From a virus: 30,391 bases of DNA. This document shows, in pieces, positions 23,696 through 30,391 of the stretch. Numbering within the stretch: position 1 is the stretch's first letter; every line of letters starts with the position of its first letter. Location of the stretch: the IMG/VR virus record IMGVR_UViG_3300023179_000359, positions 1 through 30,391 of that record. One strand, given 5' to 3'. The notes beneath the pieces were generated by a model. That model searched no databases and had not been told where the DNA came from. It worked only from the letters and a program-made list of their open reading frames with translations. The position numbers and the translations under genes are program-made.

Positions 23696-24192
23696 GGTAT
23701 TGCAAAATATTCCTCTATTCTGAATTCAGCCATGGCATTTTGATTGCTGCCACCGCCGTCCCAATGATGTGTTCCATGGATTCGTGGCTGGTTACTGCCG
23801 GAATAGGCTCTCATTTGATAACCAATACGGCCGGCACTGGTTCCCCAACTAGCGAAATCCCAAACATAGGTATGTCTATGTTCTGGGCTTTGTCCGGCTA
23901 TGCTATGTCTTCCTATCTCAGTTCCATTAGCATAAAAAATACAATGACAGATTGCATGTCCACTAGCATGACTATAGCTAAAACAAATAGTGGTTCTAAT
24001 TCTACTACTGGCACTGGCCGGAGTATAATCAAAAAACATTCCAGGAGCCCAATCATACGCTGTACTAGGGTTCCAAGATCCGGCATTGTATGTAGACCTA
24101 TAATCTTTTATAGTTCTTTGTCGAAGTTCACTTAAAGGAATTGTAAACTCCGATGTAACGCCTTGAATGTTATCAACTCTTATTGTGCTCAT
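23692..24192 (-). CDS. Family-A Trp/Tyr-rich adhesin-like protein, copy 6
   Basis: This is a 166-residue paralog. Marks are RTIKDYRSTYNAGSWNPST, YDWAPGMFFDYTPASASS, HAICHCIFYANGTEIGRHS, DFASWGTSAGRIGYQMRAY and HHWDGGGSNQNAMAEF, ending RIEEYFAIP. The usual HWxFYAN Trp is Cys here. ATG 24192 overlaps the stop of the 24189-24620 gene (ATGA). It is the first family-A gene in transcription order. Confidence 0.7.
   Translation of the reverse strand: MSTIRVDNIQGVTSEFTIPLSELRQRTIKDYRSTYNAGSWNPSTAYDWAPGMFFDYTPASASSRIRTTICFSYSHASGHAICHCIFYANGTEIGRHSIAGQSPEHRHTYVWDFASWGTSAGRIGYQMRAYSGSNQPRIHGTHHWDGGGSNQNAMAEFRIEEYFAIP
23993..24045. repeat. 53-bp DNA block shared with adhesin copy 5
   Basis: This is the partner of 23496-23548, with one mismatch, lying in the middle of copy 6. 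Confidence 0.85.
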
Positions 24193-24620
24193 CTAAGATG
24201 CCTATATCTTGCATGTCCCGCAGGTTCACCATCTGGTCTTATGGGCCAATCTACACCTAACAATTCTCCTGATTCTAATCTAGGAGTAGCTGTTTTTGTA
24301 ATATCTGCCAATGCTTGAAAATAGTCACGCCATTCTTGAGAAATTTCTTCACCTGTTCTCATGGCTCTAATTACTACCCAATCTACTTCTCTCATTCTAG
24401 CATCACGAACTCTTCTTAGCACTCTCATTGGAGCAGCTGATAGTAATTCTTCGGCTTTTGCTAGGATCGCTTCATCAGTAGGTCTTAACGTGGGGTCTGA
24501 TTCCCAAACAAGTCCTTCTAGTCCATCACCCTCTATTCTCCATGTTGCATTAGGCTGTAAAGCATGGATAGCATCCGGTATGGGTAAAATTCTTCTACTT
24601 GAATTCCTTACTTCAGTCAT
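24189..24620 (-). CDS. Putative tail-fibre assembly protein-like (XkdW/TAC-type region)
   Basis: This is a 143-residue protein. The C-terminal half reads VLRRVRDARMREVDWVVIRA, then EEISQEWRDYFQALADI. This follows the R-x-x-RD-x-L-x-x-(T/S)DW...W-x-x-Y(R/F)-x-AL pattern of small proteins encoded beside phage tail fibres and often called assembly chaperones. Marine T4-like phages carry similar ones. It lies exactly between the family-B and family-A adhesin sets and overlaps copy 6 by four bases. AAGGA precedes ATG 24620. The role is inferred from the motif and context. Confidence 0.6.
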   Translation of the reverse strand: MTEVRNSSRRILPIPDAIHALQPNATWRIEGDGLEGLVWESDPTLRPTDEAILAKAEELLSAAPMRVLRRVRDARMREVDWVVIRAMRTGEEISQEWRDYFQALADITKTATPRLESGELLGVDWPIRPDGEPAGHARYRHLR

Positions 24621-24638
24621 GTTCTAATTCCTTCATAC

Positions 24639-24646
24639 TATTTATG
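24639..24646 (-). promoter_or_regulatory. Possible internal late promoter for the family-A array
   Basis: Minus-strand CATAAATA (one mismatch) ends 18 bases before ATG 24620, leaving room for the AAGGA ribosome binding site. It overlaps the stop codon of the preceding gene. It could give the array and halogenase cassette separate late expression from the main fibre gene. Confidence 0.4.
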
Positions 24647-25256
24647 ATGCTATTTCTTGAGCAATAGCAAAACTTACTCCTTGTTCGTAGGCGTCTGCAC
24701 CATTTTGATAATTGGTAAATGTGCAATTTAGTGTAAATGTTTGATTGCTACCTCCAGAACTTTTCACAGCCAGGCTATAAGTAACCCATTCTGTTGTACC
24801 TGGACGATCTACCCAAGGAACTTGAATATAATGTGGTGTACTATCATTGTTATTATCATATATAGAAACACCGATTCCCTGTTGTCTACTTGCCCCGTAA
24901 AAACCTATTACGCTAGCATCAGGTTGTGCTACTCCTACCATATTCATATCTCGTAATATAGTATACACTGTATCCTGTCCGGCTTCATAAAAAACATTAA
25001 ATTCTACAAAGATAAAACTATCTGCACTCATAGGACGAATGCTTACATCTAGTGGTCTTATAATTACTCCACCTTCGTGCACACCTTCTGCAAATATGTC
25101 CGCTCTCATTCCACCGTCGTTATTAGGTATTGAATAATATAGTCTTTCCATAGACACTGTATGTCTTACTTGAACTATATGGCCAGGAGCATATATTCTG
25201 TTAGGATGATTTACCCTTACTGGTCCGGTGATTGTATCAACTTTTAAAGTGCTCAT
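24642..25256 (-). CDS. Family-B adhesin-like / short tail-fibre protein, copy 1
   Basis: This 204-residue protein starts at ATG 25256 (MSTLKVDTITG), which forms ATGA with the upstream stop and has GGGAG upstream. Marks of the family are YAPGHIVQVRHT, RPMSADSFIFVEFNVFYEAGQD, DSTPHYIQVPWVDRPG, TYSLAVKSSGG and a C-terminus ending GVSFAIAQEIAS. The GHIVQV start followed by a beta-rich globular part is typical of fibre-tip proteins in T4-like cyanophages. It carries an extra loop (RADIFAEGVHEGG) compared with the other two copies. Receptor binding is inferred. Confidence 0.7.
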   Translation of the reverse strand: MSTLKVDTITGPVRVNHPNRIYAPGHIVQVRHTVSMERLYYSIPNNDGGMRADIFAEGVHEGGVIIRPLDVSIRPMSADSFIFVEFNVFYEAGQDTVYTILRDMNMVGVAQPDASVIGFYGASRQQGIGVSIYDNNNDSTPHYIQVPWVDRPGTTEWVTYSLAVKSSGGSNQTFTLNCTFTNYQNGADAYEQGVSFAIAQEIAS

Positions 25257-25801
25257 CCTGCAATCTCCCTTGCAAATCCCCAACTATGACCTACTTCGTT
25301 TCCGTCGGTGCCAACATTTCCAATTGGTCTATTGAAAGCAAATGTATGTGTACCACTACTACTACTTCTTACTGCTAAACTATAAGTTCTTGCTGCGGTA
25401 TTCAAAGCAGGATCAAACCAATTAACAGTGCTAATCAAAGGAGTACTACTGTCATCGCCAGCATAATTAGGAGCTAGAATTCCTGACCACCTAACATTGC
25501 CTCTTAGTGTGTTATACCCTATTAAATTTCCATCCTTATGAACTAAAAACATATTATCTTGTTGTAATTCATAAAATATTGTCCATCTTAACCATATAAC
25601 ACTATCGGCTCTTACTGGTGTTATAGTTAAATTCAATTGTGTAATTGCTACTCCATTTCCGCTAGGACTTGATGTATAAGTTGTTCTGACACTTGAACTT
25701 GCTTGTACATATTGAATAATAGTTCCTTGTTGTATGAGGCCATTATTTACAGTTAGTTGCGTTCCAGTGGACGGAGCCAGTCCACCTACTGTAACAGTCA
25801 T
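25253..25801 (-). CDS. Family-B adhesin-like / short tail-fibre protein, copy 2
   Basis: This 182-residue paralog starts at ATG 25801 (MTVTVGGLAPS), preceded by AGGAG and overlapping the upstream stop by ATGA. The longer start at 25825 lies within copy 3. Marks are QQGTIIQYVQAS, TPVRADSVIWLRWTIFYELQQD, YNTLRGNVRWSGI, SSTPL, TYSLAVRSSSSG, and HSWGFAREIAG at the end. The NVRWSGI segment is shared with copy 3 but not with copy 1. Confidence 0.7.
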   Translation of the reverse strand: MTVTVGGLAPSTGTQLTVNNGLIQQGTIIQYVQASSSVRTTYTSSPSGNGVAITQLNLTITPVRADSVIWLRWTIFYELQQDNMFLVHKDGNLIGYNTLRGNVRWSGILAPNYAGDDSSTPLISTVNWFDPALNTAARTYSLAVRSSSSGTHTFAFNRPIGNVGTDGNEVGHSWGFAREIAG

Positions 25802-26364
25802 ACCGCAATCTCCTGTAAAATACACCAGCTTACTCCGCCTTCGTGATCATCTTGAAAGGCACCCCAGGCACGATTAATTCTAATATCATAATTTGTACCA
25901 GTGCTGCTTCTAGACCCTAAACTATATGTATGAGGACCCACACTTCCTGGTTGATCAACCCAGCACATGTGTTCGTAAGCAGGAGTACTACTTAAATCAT
26001 GCTGATGAGAATATTGACCAACACCTATACCGCTCCAACGAACATTACCTACTTCTGTATTATATCCTATTACAGTATTATTTCTCTTAGCTTGGAATGT
26101 TACATCATGATGACATTCATAAAACAACCACCATTGACAAATTACTCTGCTATTAGCTCTTTTAAGGGTTATAATAGTATTCAAACCTGTAATATCTCTA
26201 CTATTATTGTCATTATAACTGTTATAGGTAGCATGATTGTCCATCTTTGTCCATACTGTTTGAATACAATGTCCTGGGGCATATAGTATACTTCCTCTAG
26301 GGAACCCTATAAGATGATTCCCGTCTTGCCTGCCAGCCAGTTCGTCTACTACCAGTGTACTCAT
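25798..26364 (-). CDS. Family-B adhesin-like / short tail-fibre protein, copy 3
   Basis: This is a 188-residue paralog beginning MSTLVVDELAG. Marks are YAPGHCIQTVWTKMD, TLKRANSRVICQWWLFYECHHD, YNTEVGNVRWSGIGVG, DLSSTPAYEHMCWVDQPG, TYSLGSRSSTG and GGVSWCILQEIAV. ATG 26364 overlaps the stop of the 302-residue fibre protein by one base (TAATG). The family-B core (ANSRVICQWWLFYE) has the same layout as the family-A core (S-R-I...HW-x-FYAN), suggesting both families share one fold. Confidence 0.7.
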   Translation of the reverse strand: MSTLVVDELAGRQDGNHLIGFPRGSILYAPGHCIQTVWTKMDNHATYNSYNDNNSRDITGLNTIITLKRANSRVICQWWLFYECHHDVTFQAKRNNTVIGYNTEVGNVRWSGIGVGQYSHQHDLSSTPAYEHMCWVDQPGSVGPHTYSLGSRSSTGTNYDIRINRAWGAFQDDHEGGVSWCILQEIAV

Positions 26365-27272
26365 TAAACTATACTCCAGTCACCGTTAACTGTAACAGTT
26401 TGTCCACTAGCAATTGTGATAGGTCCTGCGCTCATTCCATTAGTTCCTGATGGAATTGTGATTGTTTCATTAATGGTACTAGAGTTAGTTCTAATTATGG
26501 CATTAGTTCCTAGTGTAGGCTGTAGTGTTCCTAGAGAACTTTGAGTAACTACCGTAGAACTGTTCATTACAATATTTCCGCCTACATTTAGGCCTCCGCT
26601 TATACCTACTCCACCTGTTACTACCAGTGTTCCTGTAGTCGTAGAGGTAGAAGTTACATTATCAGACATCAAAACACTGGCTGTTGCCTTAGTTGCATTA
26701 GTGGTGCCGTTGATAGTTAGTGTGCCGCTAGCACCGCTACTTCCTGTAACTGTTGGATGTTGTCCAATACTGCTGATTAATCTATTTTCGCTAGGGATAA
26801 ATGTTAATCCAGTATCAACTCGCATGGTACTTTGAGCACCGGTAGGAGCACTACCCTCTGTGGGTGTACTAGTTCCGAAATATAAAAAATGCGTATTTGA
26901 GTTAGATCCTGCGTCGCTAACTGTCAAAGCTGCTGTAGGAACTGCTTGCCAACTTGTTACTCCGCTGCCGTCTGTTTGCAAAAAAGCACCAACAGCACCA
27001 TTGCTATTAGGTAATTGAAAAGTAGTATTCGCACCTAAATTACTAATAGCTTTTACTGCGCTGTAGAAAGTATTGGCAGTATTATACGCCCTCATTTCAC
27101 CGTTAGTTCTAAGTTGAAGTCCGCCTAGAAATTGAACAGTACCAGTTCCGTTAGGATCAATAATAATATCTTGATTAGTTACTGCTGTAGTCAAGGTATT
27201 TTGACCGGATGCATAAATCGAGCCTAACCCTGCTCCACTTCCTGCCACACCTGTGCTTATTTGTCGTCCCAT
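26364..27272 (-). CDS. Tail-fibre-like structural protein
   Basis: This is a 302-residue protein, rich in Gly, Ser, Thr and Asn. It has repeated short beta-strand units such as TGTVQFLGGLQL, GGVGISGGLNVGGNIVMN and PSGTNGMSAGPITIASG, ending VTVNGDWSIV. This is the pattern of fibrous, trimeric phage tail-fibre shafts, and related proteins lie beside fibre genes in T4-like cyanophages. AAGGAT precedes ATG 27272. It lies between the 113-residue structural protein and the family-B adhesins, so it may form the stalk on which adhesin tips mount. That last point is inference. Confidence 0.7.
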   Translation of the reverse strand: MGRQISTGVAGSGAGLGSIYASGQNTLTTAVTNQDIIIDPNGTGTVQFLGGLQLRTNGEMRAYNTANTFYSAVKAISNLGANTTFQLPNSNGAVGAFLQTDGSGVTSWQAVPTAALTVSDAGSNSNTHFLYFGTSTPTEGSAPTGAQSTMRVDTGLTFIPSENRLISSIGQHPTVTGSSGASGTLTINGTTNATKATASVLMSDNVTSTSTTTGTLVVTGGVGISGGLNVGGNIVMNSSTVVTQSSLGTLQPTLGTNAIIRTNSSTINETITIPSGTNGMSAGPITIASGQTVTVNGDWSIV

Positions 27273-27284
27273 AATTTATCCTTC

Positions 27285-27626
27285 TTAGACTGTTGTTGTT
27301 TCTATGCCCATGATTACCACACTCAAACCTAATCCAGTGCCTGCACCTCTCACACTGATATATTTCCCAGAATCTAGCACTAGACCGGTTCTTTCAAGCA
27401 CACCATTTGCCAATATTTGTGAATCGTATTCTAAAAATTCTCCATCTGTTGGGGCAGTAGGAGCAATTGTATTAGTAACTGCTAGTCTTATACTTGCAAC
27501 ATTTGTACTGCTTCTATTCGCAATGCTCACTGTTACTACACTGAATGTATTAGCCGGTACCTGATATGGAGTATAGTAGGTATTCGCTGTTGTAATATCT
27601 TGGATTCCCAATCTTCCTGTAGCCAT
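27285..27626 (-). CDS. Small conserved virion protein of marine T4-like phages
   Basis: This 113-residue beta-rich protein has the recognisable pattern MATGRLGIQDITTANTYYT, VPANTFSVVTVSIANRSS, and ANGVLERTGLVLDSGKYISV, ending VIMGIETTTV. Close counterparts occur next to fibre genes in many marine T4-like phages and are annotated as structural or hypothetical. The size and strand pattern suggest a single jelly-roll-type domain. GGAGA precedes ATG 27626. It lies 11 bases after the large fibre gene. Confidence 0.7.
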   Translation of the reverse strand: MATGRLGIQDITTANTYYTPYQVPANTFSVVTVSIANRSSTNVASIRLAVTNTIAPTAPTDGEFLEYDSQILANGVLERTGLVLDSGKYISVRGAGTGLGLSVVIMGIETTTV

Positions 27627-27637
27627 TTAAATCTCCG

Positions 27638-30391
27638 TTAATTGTTTAAGAAATAATTCCAGGCTATCGGTAACCCTTTAACCCCGCCTGTAAAATTAAA
27701 GTTAGCCTTCATTGTAATTGCCTGTCCTGTTGTAGTCGAAATAGTAGTTCCTGCAATTTCAATAAATCCTGCTACTACACTATTTACGTTAATCGAAGCG
27801 CCACCACCACCGATTTGTGCAGCAATATATGATCTAATTGCTCGCTGAGTTGGCACGACACTATCACTGTTTGCTGTAAAGAACGGATCTGTGCTAAATT
27901 CAGTAATAGTAGCACTTGTTCCTCCTAATGTCACAGCACCAAGTGTAAGTTCACTAAGCCCTGCAATATTAAATGCATCTGCATTCAATGTAGCAACACC
28001 AGTGCTTTGTTCAATAGTGAATAGTTCACCTACTCTAAAATTACCATCTTGATCAGTACTTGTATAGAATACACGACCACCATTATTATCAACAGTTTCA
28101 TTAGCTTGGCTTGGAACTTGGCTTGGAACACCAGGATAATTAGTTTCTGCAAAACTTCCTGTACCTATATCTAAGAAATCATGTCCTGTCAAACGAACTT
28201 GACTATATCTGATTCTAGTCACTGCTCCTGTACCGTCTTCTGGAGAATCATATAAGGTTAGATCTGGACTTATTTGTAAGAAAGCTTTAATAGAACCATC
28301 ATTAACTCCTTGTAAACTTAATACTTGAACAAGTTTATATGTCCTGTTTGGTAAGTTAGAAAATACGACATTAGCACCTGCCTGAGGAGTTCCAGTTAAC
28401 CTTCTAACTGCTATAAACTTTCCGCTTTGGTAGTTGTTAGCATAACCGTCACCTGTGTCAATACTTACAATTACATTGTTATAACCAGTTCCTCTATTTC
28501 TAAAACTTGGCTGTGCGATTACTCCGTTACCTACTCTCACTGTGAATGGAGCTTCATAAATGTTATTAGGGTCAGTGATAGTCATGACAGGAACACTACC
28601 ATAACTAGATCCTGGTTCTATTATTCGTATATCATAGATTTTTTCATCTTGCACATAACATCTAGCTTTAGTTCTACATCCTAAAACTGCTCTACTTGCA
28701 GCACTAGTGCTTGCACTAGGAACTACTACCCAACACGGAACTGCTGTTGGATTTCCGTGAACTGCTTTTTTAAATCCTGTCCCACTTGCTCTTGTAAGTA
28801 TTCTGTCAGTCCAGTTTATACCATCTTCTGAACTTGAAGCAGTATTAGTATTGTTGACAGCTAAAAATACTCCTTGTCCGTAACTTATATTAGTATAACT
28901 TGCACTCTCGCTTAGAGTAACACTGACCCAATTGACTCCACCGTCAATAGTGTAAGCAGCAGTTGTTCCTGTATCTGCACTTATTGCTATAAATCTATTA
29001 TTTCCATATGCAATTCTGGTCCATTGATTTGTACCCACATTGGGTAGTTGGCCGCCAGCAGTCCATGTTGTTCCTCCATCTGTGCTATAAGCACTATTTC
29101 TAGAACCGTTAGCTATAGCTACCCATTTACCTTGTCCGTATGTTACAGCACTCCAATTAGAAGCAGTAGGCATTACACCTCCTGTTTGCCATGCTCCTAC
29201 ACCTCCAGTAGTGCTCCAGTTTGTTTGAGTAGTTCCAGATTTTACTACTACCCATCTTCCTGCGCCATTAGCTAATTTTCCATAAGCAATTGCAGTATTG
29301 GTAGTAGCAGCACCTGTTAGACTCTGCCCTGCTGTCCAACTTACTCCTCCGTCTTTGCTGTAAGCAGTTGCATTGCTACCATTGGCTATAGCCACAGTTA
29401 ATTTTTCAAAAGCTGTAGCAGTACCTGTACCTGTACCTGTACCTGTTGCTATAAAGTAATCTCCAAGTTTGACTTGTAGGTTAGTTGCTGCTGGATGCCC
29501 TATTAGTGTCCATTGTGTAGTTGCAAGAGCAGTAATTTTATAACTCCGTCCTACTACAAAAGATCCTGCTTGAGTCGGAGTTGTTTCGATCACTTCACCG
29601 GTTGCCATTGCAGTCCATGTCAAACTACTAGGTAATACACCAGTTCTAGTAACCCAATTAATTCCATCAGATGAAGTTATAGGAGTTTGGCCTGTGTTAG
29701 GTAAAGCAATAAAATTTCCTGTTAAAGCATTACCTACATATTCAAACTCGATTATTGAACCATTAGTACTGTTTACTGTAGTTAAAGTTATTGTGATGTC
29801 ATGTACTCCTGTTACACCTCCAACATCTGCACCAACAATAGTAATAGTATCTAATCTAGCATAATTTATTCCAAGATAACCTGGAATTAAAGTTAGTGAG
29901 CTATACTTTCCGGCACGCTTTACAACTACAAATCTTGCTCCTGAACCACCTCCGTTACTTGTTCCAGTAATTGGATAAAAGACTCTAAATGTTTCTGCCC
30001 ATACTGTATCATTATAAATTTGAGCATTTGATAATGTCATATTGACGCTTGTATAGCTAGGACTTGCAAAGCTTATTCTTGGTTCGATAGTGTAACTTGA
30101 ACTTGCGTCAGGCGCAACTATTGTAGTTCCTGGTACCCAATGATCCCAGCCTGCTGTTCCATCACTTTCTTTTATGATAGTTAAATCTTTAGTACCAATA
30201 TTATAAGCAGTAATTTGAGCATATTGTCCTGCTCCGGAACCTGATGTAATCACAATTCTCATACCAACATAAGCAGCAGCAATTTCGGCATCGACAGCAG
30301 CAATTTTTATTCCTGTAGTAGTTCCTGATTGTGCCACATTACTGTTAGTGAGATATCCAAATCCTCCAAAATTACCAAGTGCCTCTGGAGC
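27638..30391 (-). CDS. Large tail-fibre / structural protein with Asp-box repeats (5' end outside window)
   Basis: At least 917 residues. The frame stays open through the 54 bases upstream of the GTG at 30337 to the window edge, so the gene begins to the right. The middle holds five Asp-box (BNR/sialidase-type) motifs: SSDGINW, SKDGGVSW, STDGGTTW, TIDGGVNW and SEDGINW (28811-29674). They are interspersed with YGxGxWVAV-type strands, which suggests a beta-propeller. A VGRSYKITALATTQWTLIG unit with a TGTGTGT run is inserted between the first two. The C-terminal 200 residues (DQDGNFRVGELFTIEQ, LNADAFNIAG, SDSVVPTQRAIRSYI) are typical of virion structural proteins of T4-like cyanophages. No catalytic sialidase residues are evident, so a binding role is more likely. 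Confidence 0.85.
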   Translation of the reverse strand, partial: APEALGNFGGFGYLTNSNVAQSGTTTGIKIAAVDAEIAAAYVGMRIVITSGSGAGQYAQITAYNIGTKDLTIIKESDGTAGWDHWVPGTTIVAPDASSSYTIEPRISFASPSYTSVNMTLSNAQIYNDTVWAETFRVFYPITGTSNGGGSGARFVVVKRAGKYSSLTLIPGYLGINYARLDTITIVGADVGGVTGVHDITITLTTVNSTNGSIIEFEYVGNALTGNFIALPNTGQTPITSSDGINWVTRTGVLPSSLTWTAMATGEVIETTPTQAGSFVVGRSYKITALATTQWTLIGHPAATNLQVKLGDYFIATGTGTGTGTATAFEKLTVAIANGSNATAYSKDGGVSWTAGQSLTGAATTNTAIAYGKLANGAGRWVVVKSGTTQTNWSTTGGVGAWQTGGVMPTASNWSAVTYGQGKWVAIANGSRNSAYSTDGGTTWTAGGQLPNVGTNQWTRIAYGNNRFIAISADTGTTAAYTIDGGVNWVSVTLSESASYTNISYGQGVFLAVNNTNTASSSEDGINWTDRILTRASGTGFKKAVHGNPTAVPCWVVVPSASTSAASRAVLGCRTKARCYVQDEKIYDIRIIEPGSSYGSVPVMTITDPNNIYEAPFTVRVGNGVIAQPSFRNRGTGYNNVIVSIDTGDGYANNYQSGKFIAVRRLTGTPQAGANVVFSNLPNRTYKLVQVLSLQGVNDGSIKAFLQISPDLTLYDSPEDGTGAVTRIRYSQVRLTGHDFLDIGTGSFAETNYPGVPSQVPSQANETVDNNGGRVFYTSTDQDGNFRVGELFTIEQSTGVATLNADAFNIAGLSELTLGAVTLGGTSATITEFSTDPFFTANSDSVVPTQRAIRSYIAAQIGGGGASINVNSVVAGFIEIAGTTISTTTGQAITMKANFNFTGGVKGLPIAWNYFLNN
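28811..29674 (-). repeat. Five Asp-box (BNR-like) repeats in the large fibre
   Basis: The motifs sit at 29654-29674, 29336-29359, 29063-29086, 28928-28951 and 28811-28831, each S/T-x-D-G-(G)-x-x-W. A degenerate copy (STTGGVGAW) lies between the second and third. Spacing is irregular because of inserted units. Confidence 0.75.
29421..29446. repeat. Hexanucleotide tandem repeat (GTACCT)4 plus partial
   Basis: There are four perfect copies of GTACCT followed by GT. On the minus strand it encodes the alternating Thr-Gly run TGTGTGTAT in the large fibre. The unit length keeps the reading frame if copy number changes. Confidence 0.85.

Noticed and set aside
20754-24192. Tandem array considered as a CRISPR or diversity-generating retroelement target
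   Set aside because: The repeats are about 500 bases apart and coding, not short direct repeats with spacers. No reverse transcriptase or template-repeat arrangement is seen in the window.
27638-30337. GTG at 30337 as the start of the large fibre gene
   Set aside because: The frame remains open for all 18 codons up to the window edge with ordinary coding sequence, and no ribosome binding site precedes the GTG. The gene is truncated by the window.
1-30391. tRNA genes, attachment sites, insertion sequences
   Set aside because: Reading by eye I saw no cloverleaf-type sequence, no CCA-ended tRNA-like segments in the short intergenic gaps, no transposase or integrase, and no flanking inverted repeats.

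Overview
This window looks like part of the structural (late) region of a lytic, A+T-rich, T4-like marine myovirus of the cyanophage/pelagiphage type. The evidence is a recognisable T4 set: large and small terminase subunits, gp4-like head-completion nuclease, contractile tail sheath gp18, tail tube gp19, a gp14-like neck protein, gp15-like sheath-completion protein and dNMP kinase. Several small conserved proteins typical of marine T4-like phages are also present, with T4-type TAAATA late-promoter boxes. There are no tRNAs, CRISPR arrays, integrases or insertion sequences, and nothing in the window identifies the host.

Layout. (1) 60-10670, minus strand, is the head/tail block. Read in transcription order it holds sheath, tube, a tube-like protein, a small conserved protein, gp4-like nuclease, gp16-like small terminase, two head-associated conserved proteins, large terminase (broken by a -1 frameshift near 2455) and a large conserved protein. 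Two intrinsic terminators (3246-3272, 6907-6940) cut this block into transcription units. (2) 10781-12902 holds a plus-strand HNH-like zinc protein that overlaps the minus-strand dNMP kinase tail to tail. The kinase has a near-consensus sigma70 promoter. Two minus-strand virion-type genes follow. (3) 12942-16607, plus strand, is an inverted island with gp14-like and gp15-like proteins, a Nudix hydrolase and a small coiled-coil protein. (4) 16574-30391, minus strand, is one tightly coupled run of overlapping genes. It starts with a large Asp-box tail fibre running off the right edge, then two small fibre/structural proteins, three family-B adhesin-like paralogs and six family-A Trp/Tyr-rich adhesin-like paralogs. 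Two assembly-chaperone-like genes are interleaved. It ends with a methyltransferase-like gene, a flavin-dependent halogenase, a 2OG-Fe(II) oxygenase-like gene and a second halogenase.

The most unusual parts are the adhesin array feeding directly into a halogenase-oxygenase-halogenase cassette; mosaic near-identical DNA shared between array members; a recurring TAAATA box 4-7 nt from the ATG of genes that lack a ribosome binding site, which predicts leaderless or near-leaderless late mRNAs; the split terminase; and a GD-x-W-type module repeated in the sheath, gp14-like and gp15-like proteins. No gene-free stretch exceeds about 110 bases.
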